Of a stretch of 34,680 nt of DNA, positions 1 through 6,868 are shown in pieces. Location: positions 1-34,680 of the IMG/VR virus record IMGVR_UViG_3300034167_000387; one strand, 5' to 3'. The DNA comes from a virus. Position numbers and translations under genes: made by a program. Under the pieces are notes generated by a model. It was not told the origin of the DNA. It did not search any database and saw only the letters and a program-made list of their open reading frames with translations. Positions within the stretch are counted from its first letter, which is position 1, and every line of letters begins with the position of its first letter.

Positions 1-1613
1 CTGCCATTTCCAGTGGTAAGTATTCATCGGGTTCTGTATTTCGTTTAGTACGGGAGATCCGTGGTTCCGCGTACTCTGTGGGTGACGAGTTTATTCTTTC
101 AGAAGAGCAGGACTGCTTTAATCCTAGCATTCTCAGGCTTGGTGGTGTTGGCGAAAACTATTTCGCTGATCCAAGTGGTCGCCCTCTTAAAATTGAAGCG
201 GGAGACAAGCAGATTGATTCTATCTTTCAGTTGGTAGAACCCACTGCTGTACCATTACTAGAAGAAATTAAAGTGGTTTCGCCTCCTGTCCGAAATGTTT
301 CAGAGACAGAGTTTTCTGCATTCCGTTCAGGATTGGCTGATCTACTCACTGAGATTTCTGCTGTTACTCCCGCACAAGGTGAACGGGGCGAACGCGGTAC
401 TCGTGGATACACAGGTGTTCAGGGAGCAAAAGGCGATAAGGGTGAAAAGGGAGATCAGGGAGAACAAGGACAAGCAGGAATCACTGGTGAACGGGGACAG
501 CAAGGTGAGCAGGGAGTTGCTGGCGTTCAGGGTGAAAAGGGAGACAAAGGCGATACGGGTAGTAGTGGTGCGGATGGAGCGCAAGGAGTTCAAGGCAACA
601 AGGGTGATAAGGGCGACAAAGGTACTCGTGGAGATCAGGGTCTGCAAGGAGTTCAGGGCAAGAAGGGTGACACGGGAGTTGCGGGTAAAAAGGGAGACAA
701 GGGCGACAAGGGAGATCGCGGTGAGCAAGGACTTCGTGGTGTTAGTGGTGCGCGAGGTGAAACAGGAGTAGCAGGTAAACGCGGTGCTGATGGTGTGAAC
801 GGCAAGGCAGGAGTCAAGGGAGCCAAAGGATCAAAGGGAGATAAAGGCAGCACTGGCGATTCAGGTATTATTTCTGCTAAGTTTCCACTTGTTTATGACG
901 CAGCCGAAAAAACCATTTCAATTGATGAAGCACGCCTAGACAAGATTCTAAAGAAGATTCTTGGCGGCGGCAAGGTGTCTCCACAAGACATGGGTTGGCT
1001 TGCGTCCACAGGTGGTGGCGGCAAGGTGGCTGTGTATATCAACGGCTCCAAGATTACTCCTGATGTTCGCACACTAGATTTTGTTGGTGCAGGAGTCACG
1101 GCTTCCAAGGTTGGCGGCAAGGTTACTGTTAACATTACAGGCACAGGTGGTGGAACCGCCGCAGCAGGAACAAACTTCTACTATCGAGAAAATCCACCTG
1201 CTGCGATTGATGGAGTTACTATTGGTTCTCGTTGGATGGACTCCGACAACGGACAAGAGTACATCTATATCAATGACGGAAATACTCAGCAGTGGGTGCA
1301 GCCAGCAATTCCAAATGTAATATCAAGTGTTGTTCACACCGTTGTGACTATTAGTGCCGCAACTTATGAAGCAAGCAACCTAGACTATTATATTGGGGTT
1401 AGTTCTGGAGTACCATCAACTATTACCCTGCCTGAAGGACCAGCATACGGGCGAGAGGTAATAATTAAAGATGAATCAGGGCAGTCAAACACCTACCCCA
1501 TCACGGTGGTTGGTGCAGATTCCGCTCTCATAGATAATCAGGCTGGTGTTACTATTGATACCAACAATAGAGCAATTCATTTTATATACAACAGTGGATG
1601 GAGAATAATATAA
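1..1613 (+). CDS. Collagen-like tail fibre protein, 5' end outside window
   Basis: The reading frame is open from base 3 with no stop, so the gene enters from the left. The GTG at 78 is only the first start-like codon inside the window and has no ribosome site, so it is probably internal. The visible part is about 537 residues. Counting from that GTG, there is a non-repetitive head to about residue 100, then an unbroken run of 54 Gly-X-Y triplets, then a beta-rich C-terminal region. The C-terminus contains GSRWMDSDNGQEYIYINDG and a final domain with ITLPEGPAYGREVIIKDESG, ending NSGWRII, as seen in phage fibre tips. Collagen-like triplets in phages form trimeric rods, so I infer a trimeric fibre with a C-terminal receptor-binding or capping domain. 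It heads the fibre cluster; the next gene starts 4 bases after its stop. Confidence 0.88.
   Translation, partial: AISSGKYSSGSVFRLVREIRGSAYSVGDEFILSEEQDCFNPSILRLGGVGENYFADPSGRPLKIEAGDKQIDSIFQLVEPTAVPLLEEIKVVSPPVRNVSETEFSAFRSGLADLLTEISAVTPAQGERGERGTRGYTGVQGAKGDKGEKGDQGEQGQAGITGERGQQGEQGVAGVQGEKGDKGDTGSSGADGAQGVQGNKGDKGDKGTRGDQGLQGVQGKKGDTGVAGKKGDKGDKGDRGEQGLRGVSGARGETGVAGKRGADGVNGKAGVKGAKGSKGDKGSTGDSGIISAKFPLVYDAAEKTISIDEARLDKILKKILGGGKVSPQDMGWLASTGGGGKVAVYINGSKITPDVRTLDFVGAGVTASKVGGKVTVNITGTGGGTAAAGTNFYYRENPPAAIDGVTIGSRWMDSDNGQEYIYINDGNTQQWVQPAIPNVISSVVHTVVTISAATYEASNLDYYIGVSSGVPSTITLPEGPAYGREVIIKDESGQSNTYPITVVGADSALIDNQAGVTIDTNNRAIHFIYNSGWRII
378..863 (+). repeat. Collagen-like Gly-X-Y repeat region (54 triplets, no proline)
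   Basis: Every third codon encodes Gly for 54 consecutive triplets (162 residues). Frequent triplets are GDK, GEQ, GVQ, GER and GVA. I find no Pro in the tract. Lys-Gly-Asp and Lys-Gly-Glu pairs are abundant, which in bacterial collagens can stabilise the triple helix by charge pairing instead of hydroxyproline. The repetitive codons also open spurious frames on both strands, which are not genes. Confidence 0.93.
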
Positions 1614-1617
1614 TTCC

Positions 1618-2049
1618 ATGCCACTAGATTTCCCCCCATCACCAAGCGTAAACAATACCTACTCCTTTGGCGGAAAAACATGGAAGTGGAACGGTGCTGC
1701 ATGGGAGGTATATTTCAGTATTGATAGCGGTGCTGCTGTCGTGGGTACCTCATTTGAAGTGGAAGTAACTGCTGGAGCAACTCAATACATTATTGGATTG
1801 CCTAATGATGTGGTGATAGGCAGTGGAATCAGCACAAATTATTTAAATTTTGCTAATGGAGCCACATTTTCGGGAAACTCTTCAGGAGTAACCTTATCAA
1901 ATAGTTTGAATGTTTCGGGTGATCTAAATATAGCAGGACGACTCCTCGTAGATGGGGTCATTGTCAGCAAATCAGGATTCAGTGGATTTACTGGAAACGG
2001 TATAGTTGAGCCAGTAACTGATGTAGACCTAGACGGAGGAGAATTCTAA
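1618..2049 (+). CDS. Small tail-fibre-associated protein
   Basis: This 143-residue protein starts MPLDFPPSPSVNNTYSFGG and continues KTWKWNGAAWEVY, an N-terminal signature I know from fibre or fibre-adaptor proteins of marine phages. The middle (about residues 50-125) is a Gly/Ser/Thr-rich beta repeat including GVTLSNSLNVSGDLNIAGRL, the same style as the larger fibres downstream. It ends VDLDGGEF, matching the DGG[TE][FY] tail found on three other fibres here. The ATG lies 4 bases after the upstream stop with only a weak and distant GGAG, so translation is probably coupled. The exact role (adaptor or short fibre) is inferred. Confidence 0.8.
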   Translation: MPLDFPPSPSVNNTYSFGGKTWKWNGAAWEVYFSIDSGAAVVGTSFEVEVTAGATQYIIGLPNDVVIGSGISTNYLNFANGATFSGNSSGVTLSNSLNVSGDLNIAGRLLVDGVIVSKSGFSGFTGNGIVEPVTDVDLDGGEF

Positions 2050-2050
2050 A

Positions 2051-3613
2051 ATGGCAATTATCCGTATAAAACGATCAACAGGAAGCAATTTACCATCAGG
2101 GCTTACCTTTGGCGAGTTGGCGTTTGTGCAAGGCACTGGAGCCACCGCAAATCGTTTGTATATTGCAACCAGTTCAGGTGGAACCGCATGGGTCGGCGCA
2201 GAGATTCTCAATTCTCCCACAAGTTGGCAGAATGAAACTGCCCAAACAACTATTCCAACTCTTCAGGCTGTTCGTGATTTTGTGGTTGGATTTGGTGGTG
2301 GCACATTCTCATCAGATGTTACTCTAAACCTTTCGGGATCAAAGAGTTTTGGAAAATATACCAATGGTCAAGTTTTGCCAGCGTCAGGAAGAACTCCCAT
2401 TCAAGTTATTCTTGACGCACTTGTTGAGTCTATAGTTCCTGGTGTAACGGTTCGTGCTCGTCCAGGACATGGCGACCCAACAATCACATACGCTGCCATT
2501 CCGTTTGGTGCAACTGCGATACGAAATGGTATAACATGGGGATACCAAATTAATACTCCTGGTGCTACTGCTTACGGTGCAACGCTAGAGTTTAAGCGTG
2601 GTGGAGGATTCAGCACAATATCTGGATCTTTTTGGGACACCACATCGCCTTTCTGGACACAAGCAGACGGCGGATACACGCTAAACTCGTACTTACACTC
2701 TTTCGCGCAGGATCAATACGATACATCAGCAATAACATATCGGTACAGCGTCCACGATAGTGGTGGAGCGGGATTGTCGTATTCGGAGGTCGTGGTAACT
2801 CCCACTGCTTATGTCATTCCAACAAACACTCTTACACCAACCCCACATATTGCAGGATCAGATAGCGGAACAAACCGAGAACGCGGAAACACTGGTACAA
2901 CTCTGTCGGGAAATATAACCAGTTCCAACGACACTAGGTGGATCAACATAACCGCATATCTTGTTCAATATCAAATTAATGGAAACTGGTATAATCAACT
3001 AAACAACACACTCAACGATGCCACATACACCACACTGGCTGCACCCGCTGGTTCAACCGCCGTTAGTCTATCAGTCAAGCCAACGATTTCACCGATAGAC
3101 TCTATTGCATTCCGAGTGTATGTAAAAGACACATACAGTACACTCGGTGCACAGTCTACTTCGCCTTCAACAGTTTCGTTCTACAAGAAACTGTTTTACG
3201 GTGCAACTTCGGATATCCCGACCACCGCAGCACAAGTACGACAACTTCCAAGTTCAGCAAAACTTGCTTATAACGATACATCTCATAAAACAACAGCAAC
3301 ATTTACTTTCCCAACAGGAACAGAATACAGAAAATTCGTTATTGCTCTTCCTGCGGGATTGACTCTAAACGGTCCTGCATTTGCAGGAGCGGGAACTCAG
3401 GGTGTAAAAAATCTTACAACTCCAGAAACTCTGTTTGGAAATTCCGTGGAAGCGTTGGATAAATTTGTTTTATCTACAGCAATTACTGTTGCAGACGACT
3501 TTTCAGGAACTGACATTAATTATAATATTTACACATACACGGCAGATACACCGTATGGCGGATCACAGGACTTCCAAGTCAACTACACTGGAAGACTGAT
3601 CAATACCACATAA
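2051..3613 (+). CDS. Tail fibre / adhesin with tropism-determinant-like head
   Basis: This 520-residue protein has an N-terminal head of about 45 residues (IRIKRSTGSNLPSGLTFGELAF, then LYIATSSGGTAWVGAE). It resembles the head domain of Bordetella phage Mtd-type tropism proteins (IxxxRGxxxPxGLTxGExAxN...LYIG). A short beta-repeat stretch follows and then a long all-beta region (about residues 125-520) rich in Thr, Tyr and Asn, with no catalytic motif that I recognise. A GGAGGAG ribosome site precedes the ATG, which lies 1 base after the upstream stop. The head probably docks the fibre to the virion and the long C-terminal region would bind or decorate. The ligand is unknown. Confidence 0.82.
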   Translation: MAIIRIKRSTGSNLPSGLTFGELAFVQGTGATANRLYIATSSGGTAWVGAEILNSPTSWQNETAQTTIPTLQAVRDFVVGFGGGTFSSDVTLNLSGSKSFGKYTNGQVLPASGRTPIQVILDALVESIVPGVTVRARPGHGDPTITYAAIPFGATAIRNGITWGYQINTPGATAYGATLEFKRGGGFSTISGSFWDTTSPFWTQADGGYTLNSYLHSFAQDQYDTSAITYRYSVHDSGGAGLSYSEVVVTPTAYVIPTNTLTPTPHIAGSDSGTNRERGNTGTTLSGNITSSNDTRWINITAYLVQYQINGNWYNQLNNTLNDATYTTLAAPAGSTAVSLSVKPTISPIDSIAFRVYVKDTYSTLGAQSTSPSTVSFYKKLFYGATSDIPTTAAQVRQLPSSAKLAYNDTSHKTTATFTFPTGTEYRKFVIALPAGLTLNGPAFAGAGTQGVKNLTTPETLFGNSVEALDKFVLSTAITVADDFSGTDINYNIYTYTADTPYGGSQDFQVNYTGRLINTT

Positions 3614-3625
3614 TAGAGAACACCG

Positions 3626-5698
3626 ATGCCTACTGTACCATATCCAGGATTACCGTTCTCACGAGGAATTCAACCGACCAACAAAGGTCCTGTTGACGCA
3701 TATATCGGTCCATACGGACATAATAGTACATCATATGGACCTGCTGCTGGCTCAACAGGAGCAGGAATTTGCCTTGCAAACGATAGTATTGCTCCTATTC
3801 TTCGTTATGTTGGTCAGTCTGTAATAATTCACGGTTGGTCTGCTTCTGAAGGAGCGACCTATGCGTATCTGTATTGGTATCGCGGCGGAACCGCAGACGA
3901 TGATCTTGAACTGTTTTCAGCAGGTTCTGCTTCCACTGCTTCCACTGATTCTGGTGTAACACTAGCAGTCGCTGGTGCAGGAATTCGTCTTTCTCCAGTA
4001 GGTGGAACAGGAACAGTTACATTTATCAATGATGGTGTGTTGTCGTTCAACGGCAATACGGGTGCTGTTACTGGTGCTTCACTTGGTGCAAACACCTTTA
4101 CTCAATTAAATACCTTTAATGCAGGTATCACCACATCATCCATCTACGCTTCGACAGGATCCACATTTGCTGGAACTCTGCAAGTAAACGGTGGTGTCAC
4201 ACTAGCAGCAACTCTTGATGTGACTAGTGTTGCTAAATTCAACAGCAATGTTACTCTCGGCGATGAAGTTACAGATATTATAACTGTAAATGGTCGGTTT
4301 ATAGCAAATGCAGGTATTACAGCAAATGCAGGTATCACTACCTCATTCATTTACGCATCCACGGGTTCTACTTTTGGTGCAAGAGTTGATGTTGCAGGTG
4401 TTCTTGATGTTGTTGGTGGCGTAACATTTGAAAGCACATCAGATCATGCTGGTGTTGCTCGGTTTGCGGCAGGAATTACATCATCAACGCTTGATGTTAC
4501 CAACCTTGCCAAGTTTAACAGTAATGTAACAATAGGCGACAACGCAGCAGATGTTCTAACAGTCACATCGGGTGCTACTTTTGGGATCACTGACCACAGC
4601 GGTGCCGCTAGATTTGCATCTACAGTTACAACAACAGGTATTCTTACTGCTAGTGGCGGAATTACCGCATCTACTGTAGATGTAACTGGTCTTGCCAAGT
4701 TTAACGGTAATGTAACCGTAGGAGACAACGCTGCCGATGTTCTAACAGTCACATCGGGTGCTACTTTTGGAATCACAGACTACTCAGGTATTGCTCGGTT
4801 TGCGGCAGGATTAACCACAAGCACTCTTGATGTTACTACTGTTTCTAAGTTTGCAGGTGGAGCAACATTCTCTTCCCCTGTTGATTTTGCTTCTGCTGCC
4901 AGATTTGCTTTGGGATTGACCTCTAGTGGAGATGTGGTTGTTGGGTCTGCTGGCACCGTACTCAAAACAAACGGCGATGCCACCATTGGTGCAACTCTCA
5001 CGGTGAACGGCAACTTCTTTGTTGCAGGAACACTGACCACGGTTAACAAAACCACTCTTGAAATTGACGATCCGACCATTACTCTTGGTAGAACTCTGGG
5101 CAATGATGCTCTTGCAGACGGCGGTGGACTGTCTCTCAATGGAACATCTCCTAGAACACTCACTTGGAGCAACAGTGCCGCCGCGTGGACAAGCAACGAC
5201 AACTTTAATGTTATTACTAATGTCGCTGGTTACGGCTATAAGATAGACAACACCACAGCCCTTGCTTTAGGCATGGTTCACGGGTTGAGTGCTTCGGCAG
5301 GAATAATTACTGGTGGCACATGGGCAGCAAACTCAATTGGTCTTACCTACGGTGGAACAAACAAGAATCTTGCTGCGGTGGGTGCCTCTGGTGGCGTGGT
5401 GTACAAAGACGGAACAGGACTAACGATTACCGCTGCGGGAACAGTTGGTCAGATTCTCCAAGCAAACAGCAGTGGTGCACCTGTATGGGTTAACACTACT
5501 TCCCTCACAGGAATCACAGCCGACAGAGTTAAAACCACCGACACGAATTCAGGAACATACTTCCTTACATTCGTGGCGGGTGCTTGTGCTTCCACAGATC
5601 TGCTTATTGATACCGCCGCAGGAGTAACTTATAATGCTGCATCTGGTGTACTGTCTTGTGTACAGTTGGAAGCACTTGTTGACGGTGGTACATTTTGA
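3626..5698 (+). CDS. Long repeat-rich tail fibre
   Basis: This 690-residue protein lacks the Mtd-like head of its neighbours and starts with a distinct domain of about 110 residues (MPTVPYPGLPFSRGIQP). It then carries SFNGNTGAVTGASLGANTFT and a series of beta-helix-like repeats (about residues 140-470) of the form GGVTFxSTxDxxGxARFAxGxTxSTLDVT. The TLTTVNKTTLEIDDPTITLG domain near residue 480 is also present in the 6869 fibre, and so is the ADGGGLSLNGT...TWSNSxxAW segment. It ends LVDGGTF. Repeat units inside the gene are nearly identical at DNA level, indicating recent tandem duplication. Trimeric fibre shaft and tip functions are inferred from composition and neighbours. Confidence 0.82.
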   Translation: MPTVPYPGLPFSRGIQPTNKGPVDAYIGPYGHNSTSYGPAAGSTGAGICLANDSIAPILRYVGQSVIIHGWSASEGATYAYLYWYRGGTADDDLELFSAGSASTASTDSGVTLAVAGAGIRLSPVGGTGTVTFINDGVLSFNGNTGAVTGASLGANTFTQLNTFNAGITTSSIYASTGSTFAGTLQVNGGVTLAATLDVTSVAKFNSNVTLGDEVTDIITVNGRFIANAGITANAGITTSFIYASTGSTFGARVDVAGVLDVVGGVTFESTSDHAGVARFAAGITSSTLDVTNLAKFNSNVTIGDNAADVLTVTSGATFGITDHSGAARFASTVTTTGILTASGGITASTVDVTGLAKFNGNVTVGDNAADVLTVTSGATFGITDYSGIARFAAGLTTSTLDVTTVSKFAGGATFSSPVDFASAARFALGLTSSGDVVVGSAGTVLKTNGDATIGATLTVNGNFFVAGTLTTVNKTTLEIDDPTITLGRTLGNDALADGGGLSLNGTSPRTLTWSNSAAAWTSNDNFNVITNVAGYGYKIDNTTALALGMVHGLSASAGIITGGTWAANSIGLTYGGTNKNLAAVGASGGVVYKDGTGLTITAAGTVGQILQANSSGAPVWVNTTSLTGITADRVKTTDTNSGTYFLTFVAGACASTDLLIDTAAGVTYNAASGVLSCVQLEALVDGGTF
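4303..4338 (+). repeat. 18-bp direct tandem duplication inside fibre gene
   Basis: Two adjacent 18-base copies (4303-4320 and 4321-4338) differ at a single base and keep the frame, adding six residues (ANAGIT type). This looks like a recent slippage event in the fibre shaft. Confidence 0.85.
4331..4465 (+). repeat. Shared fibre block, copy A
   Basis: This 135-bp stretch encodes FIYASTGSTFGARVDVAG and LDVVGGVTFESTSDHAG. Close DNA copies are at 8033-8167 (same length, mostly third-position differences) and 12478-12592. This suggests exchange or duplication of shaft modules between three different fibre genes. Confidence 0.82.
4505..4780 (+). repeat. Two near-identical 90-bp segments spaced 186 bp apart
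   Basis: Segments 4505-4594 and 4691-4780 are almost the same at DNA level. Both encode LAKFN[SG]NVT[IV]GDNAADV followed by LTVTSGATFGITD. The offset is exactly 62 codons, so the whole unit appears to be a tandem 186-bp duplication whose intervening part has diverged more. Confidence 0.85.
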
Positions 5699-5700
5699 TC

Positions 5701-5721
5701 ATCTAGTTTAATCGCCTAGAT
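5701..5721 (+). other. Small intergenic hairpin before coiled-coil gene
   Basis: ATCTAG (5701-5706) pairs with CTAGAT (5716-5721) across a 9-base loop, just after the stop of the 3626 fibre. No U-run follows, so it is not a typical intrinsic terminator. It may be a processing or stabilising hairpin, or chance. Confidence 0.4.
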
Positions 5722-5739
5722 AGAGTGAAAGGCTTTACT

Positions 5740-5955
5740 ATGAACGAACCAAATTACAATGAGACTGTTGTGATTCCGTTGCTTCAGAAGAAGTTTCAGG
5801 AACTCACTAACGCAAATCTAGTATTGGAGGCTAATCTTCTTGTAGAAAAGGAGAAAAATGCCTATTTACAAAAGCAGATAGCGTACATTCGTGGCGACAC
5901 ACCACCAAAGAAAAAGAAAAAAGATGACTTGGTGATAGACGGCAACGCTGTCTAA
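5740..5955 (+). CDS. Small coiled-coil protein of fibre cassette 1
   Basis: This 71-residue protein starts at the ATG at 5740, preceded by AAAGG at good spacing; the GTG 15 bases upstream lacks a site. The sequence is MNEPNYNETVVIPLLQKKFQ, then a predicted coiled coil to about residue 50, then a very basic patch PPKKKKKDD. It is a short paralogue of the 9229 protein (MESKNPNETILIPLLNKRL). Both share N-E-T-x-x-IPLL-x-K and E-A-x-LL at matching positions, and each lies immediately upstream of a fibre with an Mtd-like head. A trimerisation, docking or assembly role in the tail fibre is inferred. No enzyme motif is seen. Confidence 0.78.
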   Translation: MNEPNYNETVVIPLLQKKFQELTNANLVLEANLLVEKEKNAYLQKQIAYIRGDTPPKKKKKDDLVIDGNAV

Positions 5956-5963
5956 AATATTTA

Positions 5964-6818
5964 ATGGCACAAATAATCACAAAATATTCAACGACTTCTA
6001 ACACCTCGCCAACTGGCTTGACCACTGGCGAGTTGGCTGTGAATATTTCAGACAGAAAACTATACATTGGTGGCATAGTAGGAACGGTAAATCTGTCTGA
6101 TTCGTATGTAACCTCTTTTAATGGTGTAACAGGTGCAGTTCAGGGTGTGTCTGCCGCCAACGGACTTACAGGTGCGGTTACATGGGCAGCGGGTACAGGT
6201 CTAGATGTTTCCTCTGGTGGTGGAGCCATTACCTACGGAATTGGTGCGGGATTCGCACTACTACGCTCTGTTGGAAACACAGGGGATTTGGATAACATAC
6301 TTAATCCGAACATTGGCGACTTGGTGTTTGTGCAAAACCCTAACGGAACTTATTACTACTGGGATTACTACGCAGCAGGAGCGACACTCGCGTGGATTAA
6401 CATTAGTTTAATTTCAAATGCACTGCAAGGAGATCTGAACGGTGACGGATCTGTTAATGGTGCAGACCTTGGTATCTTGCTTAATGGTTGGGGAGACAAT
6501 ACTAACCGTTCCTTGACTGTCGGTATTAAAGACGGCATAACAGGTGCTTTTAAAATATTTGCAGACGGAAGCAACAATCCGAAAAAGCAAGACATGGTTG
6601 TGGTGTCAACCGAAGGCTTGACATCAGAATTTCGAGTAAACACAAACCAACTGTACTTTACGGGATTAGTTGAAATAGACGGAGAGAATGTGGATAAGGT
6701 TGCGTTAACCGTCTACAACGGAAAAACAGAACTGCTCAACACCACCGTTGACGGAACCCTGCAACTCCTTAACGGCGGAATTTCGGGTGGATTTATAGAC
6801 GGTGGAACATTTGTATAA
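5964..6818 (+). CDS. Tail fibre with Mtd-like head and a dockerin-like calcium loop
   Basis: This is a 284-residue fibre. The N-terminal head reads MAQIITKYSTTSNTSPTGLT then GELAVNISDRKLYIGG. A SFNGVTGAVQGV repeat (about residues 50-62) and a beta-rich middle containing NIGDLVFVQNPNGTYYYWD follow. Residues 157-177 read GDLNGDGSVNGADLGILLNGWG, with the preceding Gly included, and fit a single dockerin/EF-type loop (D157, N159, D161, S163, N165, D168). It ends FIDGGTFV. The start has no clear ribosome site and lies 8 bases after the upstream stop, so re-initiation is likely. It pairs with the upstream coiled-coil gene as a cassette. Calcium binding and virion location are inferred. Confidence 0.82.
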   Translation: MAQIITKYSTTSNTSPTGLTTGELAVNISDRKLYIGGIVGTVNLSDSYVTSFNGVTGAVQGVSAANGLTGAVTWAAGTGLDVSSGGGAITYGIGAGFALLRSVGNTGDLDNILNPNIGDLVFVQNPNGTYYYWDYYAAGATLAWINISLISNALQGDLNGDGSVNGADLGILLNGWGDNTNRSLTVGIKDGITGAFKIFADGSNNPKKQDMVVVSTEGLTSEFRVNTNQLYFTGLVEIDGENVDKVALTVYNGKTELLNTTVDGTLQLLNGGISGGFIDGGTFV

Positions 6819-6826
6819 TTACCTAT

Positions 6827-6849
6827 ATAGTAACAGCATACTTTACTAT
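6827..6849 (+). other. AT-rich intergenic hairpin before 6869 fibre
   Basis: ATAGTAA (6827-6833) and TTACTAT (6843-6849) form a 7-bp stem with a 9-base loop in the 50-base gap between two fibres. No terminator U-run follows. The AAGGA ribosome site for the next gene lies just downstream. Confidence 0.4.
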
Positions 6850-6868
6850 TAACTTTTAAGGAAACTAC

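Noticed and set aside
295-771. Open frames of 158 aa (+) and 128 aa (-) across the collagen region
   Set aside because: They are out-of-frame readings of the Gly-X-Y codons, with low-complexity products and no ribosome sites.
378-863. Repeats that could suggest a CRISPR array
   Set aside because: The periodicity is 9 bases in frame, coding for Gly-X-Y, with no repeat-spacer structure and no cas genes.
4780-5202. A 140-aa minus-strand frame in the fibre gene
   Set aside because: It is a Val/Pro/Leu-rich shadow of the fibre repeats, with no ribosome site.
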